In this document: in pieces, positions 1 to 6,332 of the stretch
Position numbering within the stretch: position 1 is the first letter of the stretch
Layout: each line of letters begins with the position of its first letter
Source of the DNA: PBB1 sp031380885
GTDB taxonomy: Bacteria; Pseudomonadota; Gammaproteobacteria; Burkholderiales; Burkholderiaceae_C
DNA length: 22,629 nt
Assembly: GCA_031380885.1 (NCBI GenBank)
Contig: JANMXL010000013.1
Span: forward strand, 1-22,629
Direction of reading: 5' to 3'
Notes under the pieces: model-generated
Database searches by the model: none
Seen by the model: only the letters and a program-made list of their open reading frames with translations
What the model was told of the DNA's origin: nothing
Translations under genes and position numbers: made by a program

Positions 1-40
1 CAATCCTCGGAATGGGCAAGCGACAGGTGAATGAAACGCT

Positions 41-997
41 CTATCTTGCGGTGGCCGCCGAAATTGAAGACAGTTCGATTCCCGCGGGCGGTTCGTTGGT
101 CGATGGTGCCAGCCCCTCGGGTTCGGACAGGTTGCCGAAGAAGCGATCCTCGGCGTCGCGGTTCATCACGATGATGCTGATGCGGCGGTTGGCGGGGCCG
201 AGCGGGTCGGTGTCGGGCAGCGGGTGGCTCGATGCCAGCCCTTGCACGCGCAGCACACGGGTGTCGGGCAGGCCGCCTGCCAGCAGTTCGCGGCGCGAGG
301 CGTTGGCGCGGTCGGACGACAGCTCCCAGTTGCTGTAGCCGCGCTCGCCGCTGCCGAAGGGTTGCGCGTCGGTGTGGCCTTCGAGCGTCAGCCGGTTTGG
401 CACGTCGGCCAGCACCTCGCCGATGATTTGCAGCAGCTCGCGCATGTACGGTTTGACGACCCCGCTGCCGCTGTCGAACATCGGCCGGTTGTCGGCATCG
501 ACGATCTGGATGCGCAGCCCTTCGGGCGTCATGTCGAGGCGGATTTGCGACTGCATCGATGCCAGCCGCGGGTTGGCTGCCAGCACATCCTGCACCTTCT
601 GCTTCAGTTCTTCGAGCCGCGCGCGTTCGGCGGAGCGCTGCTCAGCCTTCAGCGCCAGCAGGTTGAGGGTGTTGCGCTTGGCTTCGATGTCGCCCTTCTT
701 GACCTGGCCGTGCGTGCGCGACAAGTCCTCGCCGCCGCCCTTGATCACGTGCGACGCATCGCCCGCACCCGAGCCGCCGCCGAGCGAGACTTTCAGCGGC
801 GAGCCGAAGAAGTCAGCAAGCCCCTTCTTGTCGCCTTCAGAGGTCGAGCCCAGCAGCCACATCAGCAGGAAGAACGCCATCATGGCCGTCACGAAGTCGG
901 CGTAGGCGATCTTCCACGCCCCGCCATGTGCACCATGGCCGGCCTTCTTGACCCGCTTGATGATGATCGGCTGCAGCTTTTTGGAGTCACCCGCCAT
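41..997 (-). CDS. motB: Flagellar motor stator protein MotB
   Basis: MotB is the peptidoglycan-anchored half of the proton-driven flagellar stator and works with MotA in the inner membrane. The 318-residue protein has the expected layout. A basic N-terminal tail is followed by one transmembrane helix at about residues 28-50, which carries the motif AYADF; Asp34 is the equivalent of the essential proton-binding Asp32 of E. coli. Next comes the plug/linker, then a C-terminal OmpA-like peptidoglycan-binding domain at about 180-290 with LEGHTDAQP and, further on, NRRISI. The start is ATG, with GGAG about 7 bases upstream. The gene follows motA by 30 bases on the same strand and ends in TAG. The length is normal and all key residues are present, so I expect it to be functional. 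Only 40 bases remain beyond the stop before the window edge, so any downstream operon member is not visible. Confidence 0.97.
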   Translation of the reverse strand: MAGDSKKLQPIIIKRVKKAGHGAHGGAWKIAYADFVTAMMAFFLLMWLLGSTSEGDKKGLADFFGSPLKVSLGGGSGAGDASHVIKGGGEDLSRTHGQVKKGDIEAKRNTLNLLALKAEQRSAERARLEELKQKVQDVLAANPRLASMQSQIRLDMTPEGLRIQIVDADNRPMFDSGSGVVKPYMRELLQIIGEVLADVPNRLTLEGHTDAQPFGSGERGYSNWELSSDRANASRRELLAGGLPDTRVLRVQGLASSHPLPDTDPLGPANRRISIIVMNRDAEDRFFGNLSEPEGLAPSTNEPPAGIELSSISAATAR

Positions 998-1027
998 GAC
1001 CGGCTCCGATATCAGAAGTGCCGAACA

Positions 1028-1888
1028 TCACTTCTTGCCTTTCACATGGCTTTCGAGCTCGGCGAAGGTCGGCCGGTCGGTCGAGAACAGCACCTTGCGG
1101 CCGAATTCCACTGCCACCTGCGGGGCGTAGCCCTGCATGCTGGCCAGCAGCGTGGTCTTGATGCACTGCAGCTCCTTCGAGCCGTCTTCGACCTTCTGCT
1201 CCAGCAGCCCACCCAGCGGCTCCACGAAGCCATAGGCCAGCAAGATGCCGAGGAAGGTGCCGACCAGCGCCGAGGCGATCATGCCGCCGAGGATGGCTGG
1301 CGCCTGGCCGACCGAGCCCATCGTGTTGACCACGCCCAGCACCGCCGCCACGATGCCGAAGGCTGGCAGACCGCCAGCCAGCCGCGCGATGGCGGCCACG
1401 GCGGCGTGCTCTTCGCTGTGATGGGTATCGATCTCGCTGTCCATCAGGCTTTCGATCTCGTGGGCATTCAGGTTGCCCGAGACCATCATGCGCAGGTAGT
1501 CGGTGATGAACTCGACCACATGGTGGTCATGACTGACCACGGGGTAATTCTTGAAGATGGCCGAGTTGTGCGGGTCTTCGACATCTTGTTCGATCGACAT
1601 CAGGCCTTCCTTGCGGGCCTTTTGCAGGATGTCGTACATCAGCGCCATCAATTCCATGTAGCGCGCTTTGCTGTATTTGTTGCCCTTGAAGCACTTGCCC
1701 AGACCCGCCATCGTGGCCTTGATGACCTTCATCTGGTTGTTGGCGAGAAAGGCACCCGCTGCGGCGCCGAAGATGGTGATCATCTCGAACGGCAAGGCGT
1801 GCAGAACCACCTGGATGTTGCCGCCGTGGAAGATGTACACGCCAAAGATGCAGGCCATGGCCAGGCCCCAACCGATGAGTACGAACAT
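1028..1888 (-). CDS. motA: Flagellar motor stator protein MotA
   Basis: MotA is the ion-channel and torque-generating stator subunit; it pairs with MotB and pushes on FliG. I chose the ATG at 1888, giving 286 residues, because the protein then begins MFVLIGW as family members do. A GTG at 1921 would add 11 residues that do not look conserved. Visible family features are the two N-terminal hydrophobic segments, the charged cytoplasmic motif RKEGLMSIE (with the Arg that contacts FliG in E. coli), the proline-containing helix GLPAFGIVAAVLGVVNTM, and the fourth helix ending GFVEPLGG. The length matches the long, enterobacterial/betaproteobacterial type. motB follows 30 bases downstream. A sigma-28-like promoter lies at 1946-1972, about 57 bases before the chosen start, which fits late flagellar expression. 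Confidence 0.96.
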   Translation of the reverse strand: MFVLIGWGLAMACIFGVYIFHGGNIQVVLHALPFEMITIFGAAAGAFLANNQMKVIKATMAGLGKCFKGNKYSKARYMELMALMYDILQKARKEGLMSIEQDVEDPHNSAIFKNYPVVSHDHHVVEFITDYLRMMVSGNLNAHEIESLMDSEIDTHHSEEHAAVAAIARLAGGLPAFGIVAAVLGVVNTMGSVGQAPAILGGMIASALVGTFLGILLAYGFVEPLGGLLEQKVEDGSKELQCIKTTLLASMQGYAPQVAVEFGRKVLFSTDRPTFAELESHVKGKK

Positions 1889-1945
1889 GCTGAGACTGTT
1901 TCCGAAATGAGTGGCCGGCACGAAGGCCGTGACGCGCTTGCTCCT

Positions 1946-1972
1946 ATATCGACCCGATCGATCGCGCCTTGA
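1946..1972 (-). promoter_or_regulatory. Putative sigma-28 (FliA) promoter of motAB
   Basis: On the minus strand TCAA (1969-1972) is followed by exactly 15 bases and then GTCGATAT (1946-1953). The E. coli FliA consensus is TAAA-N15-GCCGATAA, so this matches 3 of 4 and 6 of 8 positions with the right spacing. Predicted transcription would start near 1939, upstream of both candidate motA starts. The same arrangement occurs at 9146-9172 in front of the GGDEF-EAL gene. This is read from sequence only; no start site has been mapped. Confidence 0.55.
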
Positions 1973-1994
1973 GTGTTGAGTGGCTCAGGGTCGG

Positions 1995-2010
1995 CTGATG
2001 CCCGCATCAG
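1995..2010. repeat. Perfect 7-base inverted repeat between the small membrane gene and motA
   Basis: CTGATGC and GCATCAG are separated by two bases (CC), a compact dyad in the 194-base gap between the end of the small membrane protein gene (2083) and motA. It has no T-tract on either strand, so a classical intrinsic terminator is unlikely. It could be an operator upstream of the sigma-28-like promoter, or a hairpin ending the upstream transcript. Its function is unknown. Confidence 0.35.
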
Positions 2011-2082
2011 CAGGCGAATGGACGGTCATTCCGTTGCCGTTGGCCGTCGACTCGACGACGACGACCGCTCGCCGCAACCGCC

Positions 2083-2334
2083 TCAGTCCTTGAGGCGGCG
2101 TGCAGCCACCGCGCGACGGCGTGACAGGATCCACCAGCTGCTCAAGCCTGTCAGCACCATGATGGGCCAGAGCAGGGTGCAAATCAGCGTCCACATCAGG
2201 CGCCCATCGAGCGGGTCGGTCTTGCCCTTGTCCCGCCGCTGCGTCGGCCCTTCGCTGAACAGGTGCCGGTTCGAGTAGCTCGCCAGGCCGAAGCAGAAGC
2301 CGAAGGCGAGAAACAAAGCGATGGGCAGGTTCAC
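2083..2334 (-). CDS. Small predicted membrane protein, unknown function
   Basis: This is an 83-residue protein with a GTG start. Two hydrophobic segments are visible, at about residues 3-19 (PIALFLAFGFCFGLAS) and 47-70 (a Trp/Leu-rich stretch containing LICTLLWPIMVLTG). A polar loop rich in Arg, Lys and Asp separates them, and the tail is strongly basic (SRRRAVAARRLKD). This predicts a two-helix inner-membrane protein with a cytoplasmic C terminus. I do not recognise the family. No strong ribosome-binding site is visible, so the exact start is uncertain. It lies on the same strand 194 bases upstream of motA, but the promoter-like site and dyad in that gap suggest motAB is transcribed separately. 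It may be a conserved hypothetical protein of the order. Confidence 0.55.
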   Translation of the reverse strand: MNLPIALFLAFGFCFGLASYSNRHLFSEGPTQRRDKGKTDPLDGRLMWTLICTLLWPIMVLTGLSSWWILSRRRAVAARRLKD

Positions 2335-2488
2335 GGGCTGCCACGCAGGTCAGCATGCGCTTGGTGAGGGGCTGCCATCGGCACGAGCAGGATGTTCAGG
2401 GCGTCTCCAGTCGATTTGCAGTTTCCATTTTGCTCCCTGTGTTGCCGCAGATCGTGGGACGGGTCGAATCACGATGTCGACACGCAGG

Positions 2489-2518
2489 CTGCATGCAGTG
2501 TCGTAGCCTACAGGCTGC
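2489..2518. repeat. Palindrome and direct repeat in the divergent intergenic region
   Basis: The 231-base gap between the divergent genes starting at 2334 (-) and 2566 (+) holds a perfect 10-base palindrome, CTGCATGCAG (2489-2498). It also holds a direct repeat of CAGGCTGC (2485-2492 and 2511-2518) and a short dyad, AGCCT-AC-AGGCT. Nothing coding was recognised here. The cluster may be a regulatory site for one or both genes, but this is weakly supported. Confidence 0.25.
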
Positions 2519-2565
2519 GGAGCCAACGGTTGGCCTCCGCGGGCCATCCACAACCAAGGAAGCAC

Positions 2566-3105
2566 GTGCGCCGATCGTTGAACACCTTGCTGGGCGCGTC
2601 TGCAGCCTGGCTGCTCGCGACAGCACCGCTCGGCAGCCATGCCGCGTCGCTGAATTTCAATGGCTACTACGCTGGCATGACCAGGGCGCAGGCGGATCAG
2701 GCCGGCGTCGAGAACTGCCGGGACGCCGCCGCGACCTCGGAGGACAAAGGCGCGCTGTATTGCGACATCCCGGCCGCCCACCGCAATCTGGGTGAGTTCG
2801 TGGCGCGCAAGGGCACGCTGGAGTTCGTGGGCCCGCAGCATGATTCGCTGAACCAGATTCGGCTGGAATTCGTCAAGCCGGTCGAATCGGTTAAGGCTGC
2901 GATGCTCGCGTCGTACGGCACGCCACGGTACGACGGGCAGACCTACCTTTGGGAGCAAGGCGCGCAGACGGTGAGCCTGAACATCGTCAGCCGACTCAAC
3001 GCCGTCTCGTGCGTCACCTTCGACCACGACTTCTCACCGGACAAGGCGCGCGCCAATGCGCTGAAGCTTGAGGCGTTGAAGAAGCAAGTCGTGAAGAACT
3101 ACTGA
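2566..3105 (+). CDS. Secreted or periplasmic protein of unknown function
   Basis: I placed the start at the GTG at 2566 because AAGGAAG lies just upstream (2556-2562) and because translation from there begins with a typical signal peptide. A basic VRRS is followed by a hydrophobic core (LLGASAAWLLATAPLG) and a likely cleavage site after SHAA. The precursor is 179 residues. The mature part begins SLNFNGYYAGMTRAQADQ, which resembles small exported proteins whose N-terminal segment reads 'G(M/L)T..Q' before a compact beta domain. It contains three Cys residues (in ENCRDA, LYCDIP and VSCVTF), so one disulphide is plausible. The C terminus is basic and helical (about residues 162-179). I do not recognise a catalytic motif. 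The open frame continues upstream of 2566, but that part does not look like protein and lacks a ribosome-binding site. Confidence 0.7.
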   Translation: MRRSLNTLLGASAAWLLATAPLGSHAASLNFNGYYAGMTRAQADQAGVENCRDAAATSEDKGALYCDIPAAHRNLGEFVARKGTLEFVGPQHDSLNQIRLEFVKPVESVKAAMLASYGTPRYDGQTYLWEQGAQTVSLNIVSRLNAVSCVTFDHDFSPDKARANALKLEALKKQVVKNY

Positions 3106-3127
3106 TCGCAGGCGCCGTGCCCGTGCG

Positions 3128-3682
3128 TCACCGCTTCAGCGCGACGTGAACAGCGGCTTCCAGCTTGTCGAAACCGAACGAGACATCAACCGGCCTGCCG
3201 TCGAGGAAGAACGCCGGCGTGGCGCGCACGCCGCTGTGCTGGCCGGCGCGGCGATGTTCCTGCACCCGCTGGGTGTAGACGCGATCGGCCATCTCTGCGC
3301 TGAAACGGATCATGTCCAGCCCAATGGCTTGCGCATACCCGGTCAAGGCTGCCAGCGCGAGGTGATGGGTCTGCGTGAACAGCAGCTCATGCATGGACCA
3401 GAACCGGCCCTGCGCAGCCGCTGCTTCGGCGGCCTCGGCAGCCAGTTCGGCGTGCGGGTGCACCTCGACCAGCGGGAAGTGCCGGAACACAAAGCGCAGC
3501 CGACCGTCAAGGCTGTCGACGAGGTGCTGCGTCAGCGGCTGGGCCTGGATGCAAGACGGGCATTCGTAGTCGCCGTATTCGAGCAGCGTCAGCGTCGCGT
3601 GCGCGTCGCCCCGGACATGGTCGAAGCCGGTCAATGCATCGTCAGGAATCGGCACGGTGGTGGCGCGAGTCTTCTCGATCAT
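3128..3682 (-). CDS. DsbA-family (thioredoxin-fold) protein, cytoplasmic form
   Basis: The 184-residue protein has a DsbA/thioredoxin fold. LTLLEYGDYECPSC gives the active-site Cys41-Pro-Ser-Cys44, and VRATPAFFLDG holds the conserved cis-proline loop (Pro156). The segment between them, including FRHFP, is the usual helical insertion. I chose the ATG at 3682 because it has AAGGGA about 5 bases upstream; the longer open frame adds 88 residues of low-complexity, non-conserved sequence. There is no signal peptide or lipobox, so unlike classical DsbA it probably acts in the cytoplasm, perhaps as a FrnE-like or 2-component thiol oxidoreductase. Its substrate is unknown. It lies downstream of slyX on the same strand after a 217-base gap that contains two hairpins, so it may have its own promoter. 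It converges with the secreted-protein gene, leaving 22 bases between the stops. Confidence 0.85.
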   Translation of the reverse strand: MIEKTRATTVPIPDDALTGFDHVRGDAHATLTLLEYGDYECPSCIQAQPLTQHLVDSLDGRLRFVFRHFPLVEVHPHAELAAEAAEAAAAQGRFWSMHELLFTQTHHLALAALTGYAQAIGLDMIRFSAEMADRVYTQRVQEHRRAGQHSGVRATPAFFLDGRPVDVSFGFDKLEAAVHVALKR

Positions 3683-3713
3683 GGTGTCCCTTTCAGATGA
3701 GCTGAGATGGGTT

Positions 3714-3728
3714 CGTTGCGTAGCAACG
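3714..3728. repeat. Short inverted repeat upstream of the DsbA-family gene
   Basis: CGTTGC-GTA-GCAACG is a perfect 6-base dyad about 32 bases upstream of the DsbA-family start codon at 3682. The spacing suits an operator or a leader hairpin, but nothing else supports a function. Confidence 0.25.
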
Positions 3729-3861
3729 TTCGAGCGCGGGGGCATGGTCGCCGGGACGGCCGATCGGGTCTGTGGTTCAGCGCACAGACGCACCGTCACG
3801 CGTCCCGTTGACCGGCCCGCAGACGCAGCGTGGCTTGCGCTTCGATGCCCAGTGGTGTGGC

Positions 3862-3882
3862 GGGCCACGCAAGGCATGGCCC
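3862..3882 (-). terminator. Possible hairpin after slyX
   Basis: GGGCCA (3862-3867) and TGGCCC (3877-3882) form a 6-base GC-rich stem with a 9-base loop, about 18 bases past the slyX stop on the minus strand. There is no T-tract, so this is at best a weak or Rho-assisted terminator. It separates slyX from the DsbA-family gene. Confidence 0.25.
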
Positions 3883-3899
3883 GGGCCCGTTGCACTGGA

Positions 3900-4118
3900 T
3901 CAGTAGTGCGGCGGCAGTTCGTCGCGCAGGCTGCGGAACGCGACATCGTCTGCCGCTGGACGGCGCTCGCGCAATTCGCTCAGCTGGCGCAGCAGCCGGT
4001 CGAGCTCACCCTGCTGCCTGACGATCACCTGGTTCAGCTGGTCCAGCATGTCCTCGGTGTAACTGGCTTTGACTTCCAGATCGGTCAGCCGGCGTTCTAA
4101 GCGATCAGGGTGGTCCAT
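3900..4118 (-). CDS. slyX: SlyX family protein
   Basis: SlyX is a small coiled-coil protein widespread in proteobacteria, and its biochemical role is not settled. The 72-residue product fits the family in length and layout. It starts MDHPDRLERRLTDLEVK, continues with a heptad-rich helix through YTEDMLDQLNQVIVRQQ and a Leu/Arg-rich segment, and ends in a short PPHY tail, the family's typical C-terminal signature. I used the ATG at 4118, with GGAG about 6 bases upstream; the open frame extends 66 codons further but is not protein-like there. It is transcribed divergently from the patatin-like gene, with 142 bases between the start codons. Confidence 0.9.
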   Translation of the reverse strand: MDHPDRLERRLTDLEVKASYTEDMLDQLNQVIVRQQGELDRLLRQLSELRERRPAADDVAFRSLRDELPPHY

Positions 4119-4260
4119 GGCGGTCTCCGCGGGGGACATGATCCTAAGGCCCGCCAGGGCAGCAAGTTGCGAAAGGTCAGGCGGTCGCGCCCATCGGCCG
4201 CGCCAGCCGCCGTGTGCGTTCCAGTGCTCATCGCACGGGCGGTCATCAAAACGGCCCAGA

Positions 4261-5454
4261 ATGCGTTGCATGAACAGACCCACCGCCCCAGCGCCCCGCA
4301 GCCGCACCCCGCGCACATCGGTGGCGCCGCAGGCTGAGGCCGGCGAAGAGGCGATCCTCGTCTTGCAAGGCGGTGGCGCGCTGGGTGCCTACCAGGCAGG
4401 CGTGTTCGAGGCGCTCGCCAAGGTGCACCGGGAGCCGACCTGGGTGGCCGGCATCTCCATCGGTGCGATCAACGCGGCGTTGATCGCCGGCAACGCGGCC
4501 GCGCACCGGGTCGACCGGCTGCGCGAGTTTTGGGAGCTGGTCAGCTCGGCGCTGCCAACACCGGTGATCAGGGCTGGCACGACCGCGACTGCCCGCGAGG
4601 CCTTGAACGAATCCCATGCGTCGCAGGTGATGCTGTTCGGCGTGCCGGGCTTCTTCAAGCCGCGTTTCCCCCCGGCGCCGTTCCAGCCCGCGGGCAGCCT
4701 TGAAGCCATCAGCTTCTACGACACCTCGCCGCTGGCCGCCACGCTGGAGCGGCTGGTCGATTTCGATCGCATCAACGCTGGCGCGGTGCGGCTGTCGGTC
4801 GGGGCGGTCAATGTGCGCACCGGCAATTTCGAGTATTTCGATTCGGCCAAGCAGACGATCGACGTGCGCCACATCATGGCCAGCGGCGCGCTGCCGCCGG
4901 GCTTCGCGCCGGTCGAGATCGACGGCGAGCACTACTGGGACGGCGGCATCGTGTCGAACACGCCGTTGCAGTACGTGCTGGACCAGCCGGGCAAACGCCG
5001 CCGCGTGGTGTTCCAGGTCGACCTGTTCGCAGCGCGTGGTGCGCTGCCCAAAACGCTGGGCGAAGTGATCGAGCGCGAGAAGGACATCCGCTTTTCCAGC
5101 CGCACCCGGCTCAACACCTCCAATGAGATGGACCGCCAGGTGATCGCGCAGGCCGCACAGCGGCTGATCGCGAAGCTGCCGCCCGCGCTGCGCGATGACC
5201 CTGATGTGCGCGCGCTGTCACGCGTGCGCTGCGAGAGCGCGGTCGATGTGGTGCACCTGATCTACCGCAGCAAGCACTACGAAAGCCATTCGAAAGACTA
5301 CGAGTTTTCGCGCCTGTCGATGCAGGAGCACTGGGACGCCGGCCGGGCCGACATGGCGCACACCTTGCATGACCCGCACTGGCTGAATCGCGAGCACAAA
5401 GCCCATGGCGTGCATGTGTTCGACCTCACCTCGGACAGCCCGTCCGCCACCTGA
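4261..5454 (+). CDS. Patatin-like phospholipase with C-terminal DUF3734 domain
   Basis: This is a predicted acyl hydrolase of the patatin family, which uses a Ser-Asp dyad on lipid esters. The 397-residue protein shows the oxyanion-hole glycine loop GGGALGAYQAG (37-47), the nucleophile elbow GISIG with Ser66, and the catalytic Asp227 in WDGGIVSNTPL. The C-terminal part, beginning around RRRVVFQVDLF and continuing with REKDIRFSSRTR, matches the domain usually called DUF3734 in this subfamily. There is no signal peptide or membrane helix, so it is probably cytosolic or peripherally bound. Two in-frame ATGs lie 9 bases apart (4261 and 4270), neither with a good ribosome-binding site, so the start is uncertain by three residues. 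The hydroxybutyrate dehydrogenase follows 68 bases downstream on the same strand. This pairing is often seen in polyhydroxybutyrate-making betaproteobacteria, so an intracellular lipid or PHB-related substrate is possible but unproven. Confidence 0.92.
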   Translation: MRCMNRPTAPAPRSRTPRTSVAPQAEAGEEAILVLQGGGALGAYQAGVFEALAKVHREPTWVAGISIGAINAALIAGNAAAHRVDRLREFWELVSSALPTPVIRAGTTATAREALNESHASQVMLFGVPGFFKPRFPPAPFQPAGSLEAISFYDTSPLAATLERLVDFDRINAGAVRLSVGAVNVRTGNFEYFDSAKQTIDVRHIMASGALPPGFAPVEIDGEHYWDGGIVSNTPLQYVLDQPGKRRRVVFQVDLFAARGALPKTLGEVIEREKDIRFSSRTRLNTSNEMDRQVIAQAAQRLIAKLPPALRDDPDVRALSRVRCESAVDVVHLIYRSKHYESHSKDYEFSRLSMQEHWDAGRADMAHTLHDPHWLNREHKAHGVHVFDLTSDSPSAT

Positions 5455-5522
5455 AACCGCTCTGGCGCGCCGCTGAGAATTGCCAGCGCGAACCCCTTTT
5501 CCCTTCTTGTCGAAAGCACCCC

Positions 5523-6305
5523 ATGAAGCTCCAGGACAAAGTCTGCATCGTCACCGGCGCCGCCAGCGGCATCGGCAAGGAAATCGCCATCGTGTTTGCC
5601 AACGAAGGCGGCAAGGTCGCCATCGCCGACATGAACCTGGCGGCGGCGCAGGCCACTGCCGACGAGATCACGAAAGCTGGCGGCAAAGCGATGGCGGTCG
5701 CGATGGACGTGACCAGCGAGGACCAGGTCAACACGGCCGTCGCGGCGGTGGTGGCGGCCTACGGCGGCGTCGATGTGCTGGTCAGCAACGCTGGCATCCA
5801 GATCGTTCATCCGGTCGAGGAGTTTCCGTTTGCCGACTGGAAGAAGATGCTGGCGATCCACCTCGACGGGGCCTTCCTGACCACCAAGGCCTGCGTGCCG
5901 CACATGAAGGCCTCGGGCCAGGGCGGCAGCATCATCTACATGGGCTCGGTGCACTCGAAGGAGGCATCGGTGCTGAAGTCGGCTTACGTGACCGCCAAGC
6001 ACGGGCTGATCGGCCTGTGCAAGACGGTGGCCAAGGAAGGCGGCAAGTTCGGCATCCGCGCCAACGTGATCTGCCCCGGCTTCGTGCGCACGCCGCTGGT
6101 CGACAAGCAGATCCCCGAGCAGGCGAAGGCGCTCGGCATCAGCGAGGGCGACGTGATCAAGAAGGTGATGCTGAAGGAAACCGTCGACGGTGAATTCACC
6201 ACCGTGCAGGACGTGGCCGATGTGGCGCTGCTGTTTGCCGGCTTCAACTCGAACGCGCTGACTGGCCAGTCGCTGGTCGTCAGCCACGGCTGGTTCATGC
6301 AGTGA
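5523..6305 (+). CDS. bdhA: D-3-hydroxybutyrate dehydrogenase (SDR family)
   Basis: The predicted reaction is NAD-dependent interconversion of D-3-hydroxybutyrate and acetoacetate, a step in using polyhydroxybutyrate breakdown products. The 260-residue protein is a classical short-chain dehydrogenase. It has a TGAASGIG cofactor loop (11-18), Asp36 placed to select NAD, the SNAG motif (88-91), catalytic Ser142, and YVTAK (Tyr155, Lys159). The segment HSKEASVLKSAYVTAKHGL and the C-terminal VSHGWFMQ are hallmarks of the D-3-hydroxybutyrate dehydrogenase subgroup rather than of acetoacetyl-CoA reductases. The start ATG has only a weak GAAAG upstream. The gene follows the patatin-like gene by 68 bases and may be cotranscribed with it. 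It converges with the GGDEF-EAL gene, with 27 bases between the stops. Confidence 0.93.
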   Translation: MKLQDKVCIVTGAASGIGKEIAIVFANEGGKVAIADMNLAAAQATADEITKAGGKAMAVAMDVTSEDQVNTAVAAVVAAYGGVDVLVSNAGIQIVHPVEEFPFADWKKMLAIHLDGAFLTTKACVPHMKASGQGGSIIYMGSVHSKEASVLKSAYVTAKHGLIGLCKTVAKEGGKFGIRANVICPGFVRTPLVDKQIPEQAKALGISEGDVIKKVMLKETVDGEFTTVQDVADVALLFAGFNSNALTGQSLVVSHGWFMQ

Positions 6306-6332
6306 GCGCCGGGCCGCTGCGGCGGCGGTGCG

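Noticed and set aside
224..1972. A 582-codon open frame on the plus strand opposite motA and motB.
   Set aside because: It is antisense to two well-recognised genes. Its translation is rich in His, Arg, Ala and Gln with no family features, as expected for the shadow of a GC-rich gene.
5455..5522. A possible terminator between the patatin-like and hydroxybutyrate dehydrogenase genes (CTGGC...GCCAG followed by CCCCTTTT).
   Set aside because: The stem is only five base pairs with a long loop, and the T-run is separated from it by several bases. Too weak to call.
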